Assembly: GCA_002717285.1 (NCBI GenBank)
Contig: PBDF01000009.1
Span: 77,838 to 141,837, forward strand
Reading direction: 5' to 3'
From: Magnetovibrio sp.
Lineage (GTDB): Bacteria > Pseudomonadota > Alphaproteobacteria > Rhodospirillales_A > JABHCV01
DNA: 64,000 nucleotides
The notes below the pieces were generated by a model, which did not search any database, had not been told where the DNA came from, and saw only the letters and a program-made list of their open reading frames with translations. The number at the start of each line of letters is the position of its first letter. Positions within the stretch are counted from its first letter, which is position 1. A program made the translations under genes and the position numbers. Shown here in pieces: positions 16,516-25,758 of this stretch.

Positions 16516-17454
16516 CTATGTGGAAATTCGGTTAATGTAACGTGCCCTTAAAAAATAACGTTGTTGTGTATCATCATCTTCAAATCCTGATCGATTATGC
16601 AAAACATTATTACATATCACGCCCTCTCCAGCCTCCATTCGACGTCTGAAAATATAGGGACTACCATTTTTTAAAAGGTTATTTAGAAAATCTATTGCCG
16701 CCTTTGTAAGCTCATCTTCACGCCATCTTACTGAACGAGTTCTTGCAGTATATCTCATGTGTAAGGTCGCGTCATTGCCAAAGAGAGAAAATACTGGACC
16801 GGATTGAACTGGCCGAATTTCACCGTCAGCCCCAATGTTTGCAGGAATTTCCATTGCTTGAGGATGCATTAGTGCCCGAATAAAATCCGGATTTTCCTCT
16901 CGTAGAAGAATATATGCTATTTCTGGGTCCATTAAGGCATTTTCGCCCCCTACACGTGCTGGGCTAATACAATGTAAACCCATACCTAGTATGCTTTTAT
17001 GTTGTGGGTTGTAATAACCATCTGTGTGCCAATTAATGGGTTTGTTGGTATAGGGTATGTAGCGATTCTTGTGAGTATTCCCAGATGCAGTCAAGGTAGA
17101 ATAATAATCATCATCAGCACATAGATTAGCATCCCGGGTTTTCAAGCCGAGAAGCAAACCAAGTGTGGTGAGAGCTTCTTTGGTGCTTTCCACTTCAACC
17201 CCCATACCAGAATTGCACCTGTAGAAGGCCATGTTCGTTTTACTGATAGCCTGTTTAATTGCCTCTACTTCAAAGATGCTGGGTTTGTGAAAATCAGCAA
17301 TATTTACAATCAAAGACTGTACTTCCGAAGGATATCTATCAAGCTTACGGTCACGCCAACCCTCGTATGCAACTTTGTTTGCAAGGTCAAAACAAGAGCT
17401 TAACCCAATGGAGCTGTGTACAGAAGGATCTATGATATTAGGAGTTTCTGGCAT
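16516..17454 (-). CDS. TauD/TfdA-family Fe(II)/2-oxoglutarate dioxygenase
   Basis: About 312 aa from the ATG at 17452-17454 (MPETPNIIDP), preceded by AGGAT; an upstream ATG at 17508 lacks a ribosome site. The Fe(II) facial triad is visible: WHTDGYY gives H-x-D, and NNVLHNRSGF gives the distal His followed by the 2-oxoglutarate-binding Arg. LGMGLHCISPARVGGENALM fits the TauD fold. The family hydroxylates varied substrates, including sulfonates and sulfate esters, but this one is divergent from taurine dioxygenase and its substrate is unknown. It is divergent from dsrA with about 225 bp between starts, so it may share control with the dsr operon. Confidence 0.8.
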   Translation of the reverse strand: MPETPNIIDPSVHSSIGLSSCFDLANKVAYEGWRDRKLDRYPSEVQSLIVNIADFHKPSIFEVEAIKQAISKTNMAFYRCNSGMGVEVESTKEALTTLGLLLGLKTRDANLCADDDYYSTLTASGNTHKNRYIPYTNKPINWHTDGYYNPQHKSILGMGLHCISPARVGGENALMDPEIAYILLREENPDFIRALMHPQAMEIPANIGADGEIRPVQSGPVFSLFGNDATLHMRYTARTRSVRWREDELTKAAIDFLNNLLKNGSPYIFRRRMEAGEGVICNNVLHNRSGFEDDDTQQRYFLRARYINRIST

Positions 17455-17556
17455 ATTAGTTAATCCTACATCCCTAGAACATAAAGAAATTGCTCTTTTC
17501 AACACCATGATTGTATATGATTTTAAAAAAAAGTAGATTAATCATGCCATATTAGA

Positions 17557-17586
17557 TTACAGTAATATAAAAAAGTAATATATAAT
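17557..17586 (+). promoter_or_regulatory. Candidate promoter of the dsr operon
   Basis: TTACAG (17557-17562) and a perfect TATAAT (17581-17586) are 18 bp apart, about 94 bp upstream of the dsrA ATG. The -35 match is weak, which would fit activator dependence. No FNR-like or other familiar operator was found in this interval. Confidence 0.4.
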
Positions 17587-17679
17587 TTTAATATTGTTTA
17601 GTTTACTACCAACAGTCGCACAAAGAAATTTAATGCTGCTAAGTTTAAAGTGAGATGATTTTAGTAAAGGATTCTTTCT

Positions 17680-18936
17680 ATGGTTAAACAAACACCCGAA
17701 ACACCACTTTTGGACCGACTAGAAGGTGGGCCTTGGCCTAGTTTCGTAACTGGCCTTAAAAGATTGGCTGCGGACGAAGACAAACAATACGCTCCAATCA
17801 TGAAATCTCTTCTAGGCCAGCTCGAGCATTCCTACGATACCCGAAAAGGCTATTGGAAAGGTGGCACAGTCGGCGTCAGAGGTTATGGTGGCGGTATTAT
17901 CCCCCGCTTCTCAGAGGTTGCTGGTAAGTATCCCGAGTCATCTGAATTCCATACCATGCGCGTAATGCCACCAGCAGGAATGCATTATGACACAAAGACA
18001 CTAAGAGATTTATGTGATATTTGGGGAAGATGGGGTTCCGGTTTGATTGCATTCCATGGCCAATCCGGCGACATCATGTTTCAAGGAATCTCATCCGAAA
18101 ACATTCAACAATGTTTTGACGAGTTAAATGATAGAGGCTTTGATCTTGGTGGTGCAGGTGCTGCTGTTCGTACTTCCATGAGTTGTGTAGGTGCTGCTCG
18201 ATGCGAGCAATCGAATTACGATGAAGCGCGTGCTTTACGCACAGTCATCAACAACCTATTGGATGACATGCACCGACCAAGCCTTCCCTACAAGTTGAAG
18301 TTCAAATTCAGCGGCTGTGCAAATGATTGCGTGAATGCATCCCACCGTTCGGACGTGGCATTCATTGGCACATGGCGTGATGACATTAAAGTAGATCAGG
18401 GAAAGGTTAAAGAATTTGTGGCGGAAAATGGTCGCAAGATGGTTAATGACCAAGTAATTAACATGTGTCCAACCAGAGCATTGTCACTCAATGATGATGA
18501 CAGTTTAGAGATAGATAATCAGAGCTGTGTGCGATGTATGCATTGCATCAATGTGATGACAAAAGCATTATCGCCAGGCGACGATAAAGGTGTTTCTATA
18601 CTTGTAGGAGGCAAAAGAACCCTAAAAATAGGTGACTTAATGGGTTCCATGGTGGTTCCTTTCATGAAACTTGAAACGGATGAGGACTTTGAGAGACTTG
18701 CAGAGTTGACCGAAGAAATGGTTGAATTTTTTGCTGAAAACGCTCTTGAACATGAAAGAACAGGGGAAATGATCGACCGTATTGGCCTGGTTAATTACCT
18801 CGAGGCTCTTGGTTTAGAAGTTGATCCCAACATGGTCTCACATCCACGCACTAGCTCCTATGTACGCATGGATGACTGGGATGAAGAAGCTGAAAAGTGG
18901 AATAAACGCAAGTCCATCTCAGCTGCGGCTGAATAA
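17680..18936 (+). CDS. dsrA: Dissimilatory sulfite reductase alpha subunit (reverse type)
   Basis: Catalytic siroheme protein of 418 aa, cytoplasmic, forming DsrA2B2. In sulfur oxidisers it oxidises sulfane sulfur bound to DsrC to sulfite. The coupled siroheme-[4Fe-4S] ligands are visible as SCVGAARC (about residues 167-174) and GCANDC (about 211-216). The inserted ferredoxin domain carries CPTRAL and CVRCMHC (about 282-288). Presence of dsrEFH and dsrL downstream and lack of dsrD mark the oxidative form. It is the first gene of a long operon; dsrB follows after 27 nt. Confidence 0.98.
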   Translation: MVKQTPETPLLDRLEGGPWPSFVTGLKRLAADEDKQYAPIMKSLLGQLEHSYDTRKGYWKGGTVGVRGYGGGIIPRFSEVAGKYPESSEFHTMRVMPPAGMHYDTKTLRDLCDIWGRWGSGLIAFHGQSGDIMFQGISSENIQQCFDELNDRGFDLGGAGAAVRTSMSCVGAARCEQSNYDEARALRTVINNLLDDMHRPSLPYKLKFKFSGCANDCVNASHRSDVAFIGTWRDDIKVDQGKVKEFVAENGRKMVNDQVINMCPTRALSLNDDDSLEIDNQSCVRCMHCINVMTKALSPGDDKGVSILVGGKRTLKIGDLMGSMVVPFMKLETDEDFERLAELTEEMVEFFAENALEHERTGEMIDRIGLVNYLEALGLEVDPNMVSHPRTSSYVRMDDWDEEAEKWNKRKSISAAAE

Positions 18937-18963
18937 GGCATATACAAAACTGGAGTTGATTGC

Positions 18964-20046
18964 ATGAGTGAAACAAAAGAAGCACCACGTATGCCAATAG
19001 AATCTGGGGTCCCAGATCCAATGCCACTAATGCACCCGATGATGCGAAAAAATTATGGTGCTTGGAGCTGGCATGACAGACCACGCCCTGGTGTATTGCG
19101 CCATGTCGCCAAAAGCGGAGATGAGATATGGACCGTCAAAGCAGGAACACAGCGCCAAATGGACCTGCACACTATTCGCAACTTGTGTGATATAGCTGAT
19201 GAGATGGCAGATGGCCATGTTCGTTTCACGGCCCGCTCAAACATCGAATACATGGTCACTGACGAAGCCCGTGTTGAGCCGCTGATTGAGAGACTGGAGA
19301 GCGAAGGCTATCCAGTCGGAGGTACAGGAAATTCAATCTCAATGATTTCTCACACCCAGGGCTGGTTACATTGTGACATACCAGGCACAGATGCATCAGG
19401 GGTTGTGAAGTCTCTAATGGATGAAATTTACCACGAATTTACGCATGAAGAGATGCCAAACCGCGTCAAGATTACAACGTCTTGTTGTCAAATTAACTGT
19501 GGTGGACAAGGCGACATAGCCATCAACATTCAGCATACCAAACCGCCAATTATAAACCACGATCTTGTTGCAAATGTATGCGAGCGACCAGCCGTCGTTG
19601 CGCGTTGCCCTGTTGCCGCTATTCGACCTGCCCTCGTCAATGGCAAACCAAGTTTGGAGGTTGATGAAAAAAAATGTATATGTTGTGGTGCTTGTTACCC
19701 CCCCTGCCCTCCCATGCAGATAAACGACCCAGAGCACTCAAAGTTAGCTATTTGGGTTGGTGGCAAACATTCCTCAACTAGAACAAAACCAACCTTTCAC
19801 AAATTGGTTGTCTCAAACCTTCCTAACAACGCCCCACGTTGGCCTGAAGTTGCTGAAACTGTCAAAAAAATCATCAAAGCCTACAAAGAAAATGGGCGTC
19901 CTTGGGAACGTATGTCTGAATGGATTGATAGAATTGGCTGGCCGCGTTTCTTTGAGTTAACGGGCTTACCATTTACCAAACACCATATTGAAGATTGGAG
20001 AGGGGGCCGTAACGCTCTCAATCAATCTTCACACGTTCACTTCTAA
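18964..20046 (+). CDS. dsrB: Dissimilatory sulfite reductase beta subunit
   Basis: 360 aa, partner of DsrA. It carries the siroheme/cluster motif TSCCQINCGGQGD at about residues 172-184, a second cysteine set (CERPAVVARCP), and a ferredoxin domain with CICCGACYPPCP at about residues 239-250. N- and C-terminal regions match DsrB (RSNIEYMV, GGTGNSISMISHTQGW). The ATG at 18964 is preceded by GGAG. dsrE starts 14 nt after its stop. Confidence 0.98.
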   Translation: MSETKEAPRMPIESGVPDPMPLMHPMMRKNYGAWSWHDRPRPGVLRHVAKSGDEIWTVKAGTQRQMDLHTIRNLCDIADEMADGHVRFTARSNIEYMVTDEARVEPLIERLESEGYPVGGTGNSISMISHTQGWLHCDIPGTDASGVVKSLMDEIYHEFTHEEMPNRVKITTSCCQINCGGQGDIAINIQHTKPPIINHDLVANVCERPAVVARCPVAAIRPALVNGKPSLEVDEKKCICCGACYPPCPPMQINDPEHSKLAIWVGGKHSSTRTKPTFHKLVVSNLPNNAPRWPEVAETVKKIIKAYKENGRPWERMSEWIDRIGWPRFFELTGLPFTKHHIEDWRGGRNALNQSSHVHF

Positions 20047-20060
20047 AGGATTGAACGACT

Positions 20061-20420
20061 ATGAAATTTGGAATCCTTGTCAACGAGGGCCCCTTCACCC
20101 ACCAGGCCTCCGATACTGCTTACCATTTTGTGTGTGCAGCAATTGATAAAGGTCATCAAGTGATGCGTGTTTTTTTTTATTATGACGGTGTTAACAATGC
20201 TAACAAGCTAAGTGCGCCCCAAGCGGATGACCGTGATTTAGTCAAGCTATGGGGCGAACTAGCCACAAAACATAATATTGATCTTGTCGTCTGCGTTGCT
20301 GCTGCCCTCAGAAGAGGCATTGTTGAAGAAAACTTAGCTGACGGTTTCCGCATTTCCGGTCTTGGCCAATTGACAGAAGTTGGTATTGCTGCGGATCGCC
20401 TGGTTGTTTTTGGGGACTAA
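20061..20420 (+). CDS. dsrE: Sulfur-relay protein DsrE
   Basis: 119-aa subunit of the cytoplasmic DsrE2F2H2 hexamer, which hands sulfane sulfur to DsrC. The sulfur-carrying cysteine is present at residue 78 (DLVVCVAAA), the same number as the studied Allochromatium protein. The DsrE/F fold start MKFGILVNEGPF and the C-terminal GLGQLTEVGIAADRLVVFGD are conserved. The gene is a marker of oxidative Dsr systems. Confidence 0.96.
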   Translation: MKFGILVNEGPFTHQASDTAYHFVCAAIDKGHQVMRVFFYYDGVNNANKLSAPQADDRDLVKLWGELATKHNIDLVVCVAAALRRGIVEENLADGFRISGLGQLTEVGIAADRLVVFGD

Positions 20421-20425
20421 AGTTA

Positions 20426-20851
20426 ATGAACGGGGAAATAGAATTTGATACTGCTGGTATCACTAAAAAGTTCATGTATGTCAACAGGAAGGCACCCTAC
20501 GGAACTATCTACGCGCTCGAGATACTTGAGGCTGTTCTCATATCTGCTGCTTTTGAGCAGCATGCTTGCATTGTCTTTATAGACGATGGTGTCTACCAGA
20601 TAAAAAAAGGGCAGAATACTGACAGCGTAAATATGAAAAATTTTTCTAAGACTTATGGCGTCATCGCAATGGAAAAAGAAGATGCTGACGACGACGAGGA
20701 TATTGATATGGTTTGGCGTATTATTGTTGAACAAGAGTCTATGGAGGCACGTGGGCTGTGCGCCGACGATTTCGTAATTGACGTTGAAATCATCCCAAGT
20801 GCTGAGCTAGCAATTATCATGAGCGAACAAGAAATCATCATCAGCGGATAA
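20426..20851 (+). CDS. dsrF: Sulfur-relay protein DsrF
   Basis: 141-aa structural subunit of DsrEFH. It has the DsrE/F fold start (KKFMYVNRKAPYGTIYALE) and the EVIPSAEL-like end, with no obvious catalytic cysteine, as expected for DsrF. It starts 5 nt after dsrE. The middle carries an unusually acidic stretch (KEDADDDEDID, about residues 91-101), which is longer than I would expect for the family. Confidence 0.93.
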   Translation: MNGEIEFDTAGITKKFMYVNRKAPYGTIYALEILEAVLISAAFEQHACIVFIDDGVYQIKKGQNTDSVNMKNFSKTYGVIAMEKEDADDDEDIDMVWRIIVEQESMEARGLCADDFVIDVEIIPSAELAIIMSEQEIIISG

Positions 20852-20868
20852 TTGGAGGTAACTGGAAA

Positions 20869-21171
20869 ATGATCCACACTGTCAACAAATCCCCTTTTGA
20901 GCGTAACAGCCTAGACAGTTGTTTGAGGCTAAGTGTTAAAGGTTCGCCAATTCTTCTATTAGAGGACGGTGTATTGGCTGCAACGGCTGGAACCTCCATT
21001 TCAGAAAAAATAGCTAGTGCCATGAGCGAACACCCGTTTTTTGTCCTTGGGCCAGACCTAAAAGCCAGAGGCATAGAAGAAGGCGACCTTGCTGATGGAA
21101 TTACTGTCATAGATTATGCGGGATTTGTTGACCTAGTTGTCGAACATGGAACTGTTCAATCTTGGCTATAA
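20869..21171 (+). CDS. dsrH: Sulfur-relay protein DsrH (TusB family)
   Basis: 100-aa third subunit of DsrEFH. It starts MIHTVNKSPFERNSLDSC, placing the conserved cysteine at residue 18. The LLLEDGVLA and VVEHGTVQSWL motifs match DsrH/TusB. GGAGG precedes the ATG. The 34 nt to dsrC include AAGGAG, a strong ribosome site for the abundant DsrC. Confidence 0.95.
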   Translation: MIHTVNKSPFERNSLDSCLRLSVKGSPILLLEDGVLAATAGTSISEKIASAMSEHPFFVLGPDLKARGIEEGDLADGITVIDYAGFVDLVVEHGTVQSWL

Positions 21172-21205
21172 TAATTGTGAAAATATTTAAAAAGGAGACA
21201 ATAAA

Positions 21206-21538
21206 ATGGCTTATGAGCTTAACGGAAAATCCTTCGAGTCTGACGAAGAGGGCTACTTAGTCGACATAGGTTCATGGAATGAGGAGTTGGCTAATTTAAT
21301 TGCCAAAGATGAAGAGATCGACATGACCGAGGAACATTGGGAAGTAGTTAACTTTTTGAGAGACTACTATAACGAATACCAAATTGCCCCTGCTGTTCGT
21401 GTTCTTATTAAAGCAGTTAAGAAAAAAATGGGTGCAGAGAAAGGCTCCAATAAATATATGTACGAGTTGTTTCCTTATGGTCCCGCAAAGCAAGCTTGTA
21501 AAATTGCGGGCTTGCCAAAACCAACCGGCTGTGTCTAG
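21206..21538 (+). CDS. dsrC: Sulfur carrier protein DsrC
   Basis: 110-aa substrate-carrying protein. It bears the two redox cysteines of true DsrC in its mobile C-terminal arm: one in KQACKIAG and the penultimate one in PTGCV, 11 residues apart. The DsrC trisulfide or persulfide is the DsrAB substrate and links it to DsrMKJOP. The preceding AAAAAGGAGACAATAAA gives the strongest ribosome site in the cluster. DsrM begins 11 nt downstream. Confidence 0.98.
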   Translation: MAYELNGKSFESDEEGYLVDIGSWNEELANLIAKDEEIDMTEEHWEVVNFLRDYYNEYQIAPAVRVLIKAVKKKMGAEKGSNKYMYELFPYGPAKQACKIAGLPKPTGCV

Positions 21539-21549
21539 CGAAATCAACT

Positions 21550-22293
21550 ATGTCAATGGTGACACTAATATTTGCGCTAGCTTTCTATGTTGCGATAGCC
21601 GTAATGACTGCAGGACTAGTCTACAAGACATGGCAATTTGCCTCAACTCCGGTACCGTTAAAGATCCCCCTCATGCCTGCCCCCCTGACAAAAAGGGGAG
21701 TGGCATTTCGATGGATCCGCGAAGTGTTGTACTTTGAAAGCTTGTTTAAATCTAACAAATGGACCTGGATATTCTCCATGCTATTTCACGTAGGTTTATT
21801 GTTGGTGTTATTACGACATCTTCGTTACTTTACAGAACCAGTTTGGTTCTGGGTAAAGCTGATCCAACCATTTGGAGTGTATGGAGGATTTGCTATGATA
21901 TTGGGACTGCTAGGCCTTTGGGCTCGACGCTTATTTGTCTCAAGAATTCGTTATATCTCAAGCCTGTCAGATCATCTTATGCTAGCTCTACTATTTCTAA
22001 TTGGCATGAGTGGCTATAATATTAAGTACATTGCCCAAACTGACATCATTGCAGTTAAGGCTTTTTTTCTAGGACTGTTCAGTTTTAAGATTCAAACGTT
22101 ACCATCTGACCCATCCCTACTAGTACACTTAGGACTAGTTTTATCACTAATGATTATCTTTCCATTTTCAAAACTCTTGCATGTTCCCGGAGTTTTTTTC
22201 AGCCCCAGCCTCAATCAAGTAGATGATGCTCGAGAGAAACGGCATACAGCAGCTTGGGTTGTAGAGCTGGATGATAAGGGGAGCAGAACTTAG
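21550..22293 (+). CDS. dsrM: DsrM, cytochrome b-type membrane subunit of DsrMKJOP
   Basis: 247-aa NarI-like haem b protein with five predicted helices. Histidines in the helices (FHVGLLLVLLRHLRYF and SDHLM) are candidate haem ligands. It takes electrons to or from the quinone pool and pairs with DsrK on the cytoplasmic side. The GTG start of dsrK directly follows its TAG, with zero spacing. Confidence 0.95.
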   Translation: MSMVTLIFALAFYVAIAVMTAGLVYKTWQFASTPVPLKIPLMPAPLTKRGVAFRWIREVLYFESLFKSNKWTWIFSMLFHVGLLLVLLRHLRYFTEPVWFWVKLIQPFGVYGGFAMILGLLGLWARRLFVSRIRYISSLSDHLMLALLFLIGMSGYNIKYIAQTDIIAVKAFFLGLFSFKIQTLPSDPSLLVHLGLVLSLMIIFPFSKLLHVPGVFFSPSLNQVDDAREKRHTAAWVVELDDKGSRT

Positions 22294-23793
22294 GTGAGCA
22301 AAAAACCAGAATTCAGCACCCCAGCATTCCGTCCTAACCTTGAAAACCCAGTCCTCAATGAGGGCGCAATGGCTCATTCACAGCCCTTTGTGGCAGCTCC
22401 AGAACATCAGGAAGCCCTCGGGTTTCCCGGTAAACTGGTAGACAATTGGCAAGAAAAAGCTATAGAGAAACTTGGGGATCTTGTTAGCAAAAATCGCGCC
22501 CTGCGAGTTTATTTAGACAGTTGTGTTAAATGTGGTGCTTGCACAGATAAATGTCATTATTTCATAGGTACTGGCGACCCCAAAAACATGCCTGTGGCCC
22601 GGCAAGATTTATTACGGTCCGTCTATCGTCGTAACTTTACTTTTACAGGCAAATTGCTTCCAAAGCTTGTCGGTGCAAAAGATTTGAACAAAGATATGCT
22701 TGACGATTGGTATAAATATTATCATCAGTGCTCCCAGTGCAGACGTTGCGCCGTGTTCTGTCCTTACGGAATTGACACAGCAGAAATTTCAATGGCAGCA
22801 CGAGACATAATGGACCACATAGGTCTTGGCACAAAATACAATAATGAGATACTCGGCAAGGTTCACAAAATAGGGAATAATTTGGGCCTACCAAAAAATG
22901 CGTTGATTGATACTATGGAAGGGCTAGAGGAAGACGTAGAAGAAGAAACTGGTTTTAAGGTTCGCTTTCCAGTTGATGAAAAAGGCGCCGACGTTTTGCT
23001 GGTGACCCCATCAGCTGACTTCTTTGCAGAACCTCATGTTGACGGCCTGATAGGATATGCCAAAGTATTTCATCAAGCTGGGGTTAAATGGACTGTAAGC
23101 TCTTATGCTTCAGAAGCCGCAAATTTTGCCTTGTTCATTGGTAATTATGAGCAAATGCACAAGGTGGCACATCGAATCAAGCAAGCAGCACTTGATTTGG
23201 GCGTCAAACGGGTAATCTTCGGCGAGTGTGGACACGCTTGGAGGGTGGCATATAGCTTTCTTAATTCGTTGGCCGGCCCTTGGGACTTTCTTGACCCTAA
23301 ATATTCAAAGCCAGAACATATTCTTGAGTTTACGAACAAACTTATCAAACGTGGCGGGATTAAACTTGATCCTTCTGCCAATGACGACAAAGTTTTAACG
23401 TTTCATGATTCATGTAACGTGGCCCGTGCAACTCGCATGGGCAACATTGAAGGTGGTCAATTCACCGTTCCTCGCGATGTCATAAAAGCCTGTGTAAATA
23501 AGTTTGTTGATATGGATTCTTCGACTATTCACGAAAAAACATTTTGTTGTGGCGGTGGAGGCGGACTGTTAACCGACGATCTACTGGAACTACGTGTCAA
23601 GGGAGCACTTCCAAGAATGGAGGCATTAAAAGACGTTGTCGACAATCATGGGGTCACCCACATGGCCGCCATTTGTGCAATCTGTAAAAGTCAATTTTCT
23701 AAAGTAATGCCATTTTACGATTTTCCTATGGACATGATTGTTAGTGTTCACCAACTGGTTAGTAATGCGATCCAGTTGGGAGCTAAAGATTGA
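22294..23793 (+). CDS. dsrK: DsrK, HdrD-like iron-sulfur catalytic subunit
   Basis: 499-aa cytoplasmic-side protein thought to act on the DsrC disulfide/trisulfide. It starts with GTG. Two [4Fe-4S] ferredoxin motifs appear (CVKCGACTDKCH, about residues 77-88, and CSQCRRCAVFCP, about 147-158). The CCG domains follow, with GECGHAWR, HDSCNVA, FCCGGGGGLL and CAICKSQF forming the noncubane-cluster site of heterodisulfide reductases. It sits in the DsrMK module shared by all Dsr systems. Confidence 0.96.
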   Translation: MSKKPEFSTPAFRPNLENPVLNEGAMAHSQPFVAAPEHQEALGFPGKLVDNWQEKAIEKLGDLVSKNRALRVYLDSCVKCGACTDKCHYFIGTGDPKNMPVARQDLLRSVYRRNFTFTGKLLPKLVGAKDLNKDMLDDWYKYYHQCSQCRRCAVFCPYGIDTAEISMAARDIMDHIGLGTKYNNEILGKVHKIGNNLGLPKNALIDTMEGLEEDVEEETGFKVRFPVDEKGADVLLVTPSADFFAEPHVDGLIGYAKVFHQAGVKWTVSSYASEAANFALFIGNYEQMHKVAHRIKQAALDLGVKRVIFGECGHAWRVAYSFLNSLAGPWDFLDPKYSKPEHILEFTNKLIKRGGIKLDPSANDDKVLTFHDSCNVARATRMGNIEGGQFTVPRDVIKACVNKFVDMDSSTIHEKTFCCGGGGGLLTDDLLELRVKGALPRMEALKDVVDNHGVTHMAAICAICKSQFSKVMPFYDFPMDMIVSVHQLVSNAIQLGAKD

Positions 23794-23805
23794 GGATTAA
23801 AAATT

Positions 23806-25749
23806 ATGAGTGCAACAGAAGCCAAGAAGTTATCATTCAGGCGCTATGAAAATGGCGATAAAACATATGATGATTTTACTGACAAGATTTTCAATGCAGG
23901 ACATACACATAAATGTCCAACTTACATTCACAAAACTCCACCGTGTCAAGGTTCTTGTCCGTCCGGACATGATGTACGTGGCTGGCTTGCCATCGCTCGT
24001 GGACAAGACAAGCCCGCTGATCCTGACACGCCCTGGCAACAATACGCCTTTGAGCGCATGACAGAGTCCAACCCGTTTCCTAGCGTAATGGGGCGTGTTT
24101 GTCCAGCACCATGTCAAACTGGTTGCAATCGTAACGAGGTTGATGATTTTGTTGGTATCAATGCCGTCGAACACTATGTTGGAGACTGGGCTATTAAAAA
24201 TGCAGTTAAATATCCAAAAATAGCCGCCAACACAGGAAAAAAAGTAGCTGTAATCGGTGGTGGACCAGCTGGACTATCTGCTGCCTACCACCTTCGTAAA
24301 CTAGGTCACAACGTCACAATATTTGACGAACACAAAAAACTTGGCGGCATGATGCGTTACGGCATCCCCGGCTACCGAACACCTCGAGACATGCTCGATA
24401 GTGAAATTGGACGAATAATTGATATGGGTGTTGAGGTAAAAACATCTACACGCATTGGCACTGATGTAACCATGGAAAAAATTGACCGTGATTTTGATGC
24501 TGTTTTTTGGGGTATAGGTGCCCAGTCTGGCCGTGCCTTACCTGTTCCGGGAGCTCATGCTTCAAATTGCATCACAGGAGTTGCTTTCCTTGATGCCTAT
24601 AACCAGGAGCGCCTGCAGCATGTAGCTAACAAAGTAATAGTGGTCGGTGGTGGTGATACCTCTATAGATGTTGCCTCAGTTGCTCGCCGTCTTGGAAACA
24701 TTAGCACTACCAATGAGAATGATCGTCCTGAAAATATTGTATTAGGTCATACAGCGCATGATGTTGCATCGACTGCCGTTCGAGAAGGGGCGCAAGTTAC
24801 ACTTACATCCTTATTTAAATTTGACGATATGATGGCCTCAGCACGTGAACGCGAAGACGCCGTTTCTGAGGGCGTCGATATCAAAGGAGGCATCATGCCT
24901 CTTGAAGTTTTGCTTGATGACGAAGGAAGAGCACGTGCCCTAAAAATGTGTAAATGTGAGATGGATGGTACAAAACCTATTGCTCAAGAGGGTACTGAAT
25001 TTGAATTAGAATGTGATCTAATTGTGTCAGCTATTGGTCAAAGTGGGAATCTTGAGGGTCTTAGTGAGTTAGACAATGGAAAAGGTTTTCTTGAAACCGA
25101 CAAAAACTATCAAGTCATAAACAAAAAAAATCATTTTGCTGGTGGTGATATTATCCGCCCGCATCTGCTCACAACTGCTATAGGTCACGCTTCTATAGCA
25201 GTTGAGGGAATCCATAGATTCCTGATCGGCGAAGAACAAGCAGAACGTCGCCCAAAGGTTGATGTGAATCATTTTAATTTACTGGAAGAATTACACCAAC
25301 GCCATCTTGATCCGGATGTAGCCATAAACGAACCAACACGTGGGACTTCAGAAAAGAATTTCGCAGTTCACAACTATGAAGATCGTTCTGAAAAACAAGT
25401 AATTCCCCACAACGAGTTGTTCCTTGGTCACTTTGGTTATGAGGAGCGCAACCACCGACCAGAGATCAAAGTTAGTGCAAGTGAAGTCTTAGGAAACTTC
25501 AATGAACGATTAAATGTGATTACAGAAGATGAAGCTAAAGCCGAAGGTGAGCGCTGCATGAGCTGCGGTATGTGCTTCGAATGCGATAACTGTGTTATTT
25601 ACTGTCCACAAGATGCCGTCTTTCGTGTCAAAAAAGATCAAGTTGCGGTTGGACGTTATGTAGATACCGACTACACAAAATGCATCGGTTGTCATATATG
25701 CATGGATGTCTGCCCAACAGGCTATATACAAATGGGGCTTGGTGAGTAA
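23806..25749 (+). CDS. dsrL: DsrL, NAD(P)H-linked iron-sulfur flavoprotein
   Basis: 647-aa cytoplasmic oxidoreductase that couples DsrAB/DsrC chemistry to NAD(P). An N-terminal cysteine-rich region (PCQGSCPSG, CPAPCQTGC) resembles glutamate synthase small subunits. It is followed by an FAD site (VAVIGGGPAGLSAAYHLRKLG, residues about 147-167), an NAD(P) site (VIVVGGGDTSIDVA) and a C-terminal diferredoxin with CMSCGMCFECDNC and CIGCHICMDVCP. DsrL is known as essential in oxidative Dsr systems and its presence supports sulfur oxidation here. Confidence 0.96.
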   Translation: MSATEAKKLSFRRYENGDKTYDDFTDKIFNAGHTHKCPTYIHKTPPCQGSCPSGHDVRGWLAIARGQDKPADPDTPWQQYAFERMTESNPFPSVMGRVCPAPCQTGCNRNEVDDFVGINAVEHYVGDWAIKNAVKYPKIAANTGKKVAVIGGGPAGLSAAYHLRKLGHNVTIFDEHKKLGGMMRYGIPGYRTPRDMLDSEIGRIIDMGVEVKTSTRIGTDVTMEKIDRDFDAVFWGIGAQSGRALPVPGAHASNCITGVAFLDAYNQERLQHVANKVIVVGGGDTSIDVASVARRLGNISTTNENDRPENIVLGHTAHDVASTAVREGAQVTLTSLFKFDDMMASAREREDAVSEGVDIKGGIMPLEVLLDDEGRARALKMCKCEMDGTKPIAQEGTEFELECDLIVSAIGQSGNLEGLSELDNGKGFLETDKNYQVINKKNHFAGGDIIRPHLLTTAIGHASIAVEGIHRFLIGEEQAERRPKVDVNHFNLLEELHQRHLDPDVAINEPTRGTSEKNFAVHNYEDRSEKQVIPHNELFLGHFGYEERNHRPEIKVSASEVLGNFNERLNVITEDEAKAEGERCMSCGMCFECDNCVIYCPQDAVFRVKKDQVAVGRYVDTDYTKCIGCHICMDVCPTGYIQMGLGE

Positions 25750-25758
25750 GAGCCTGTG

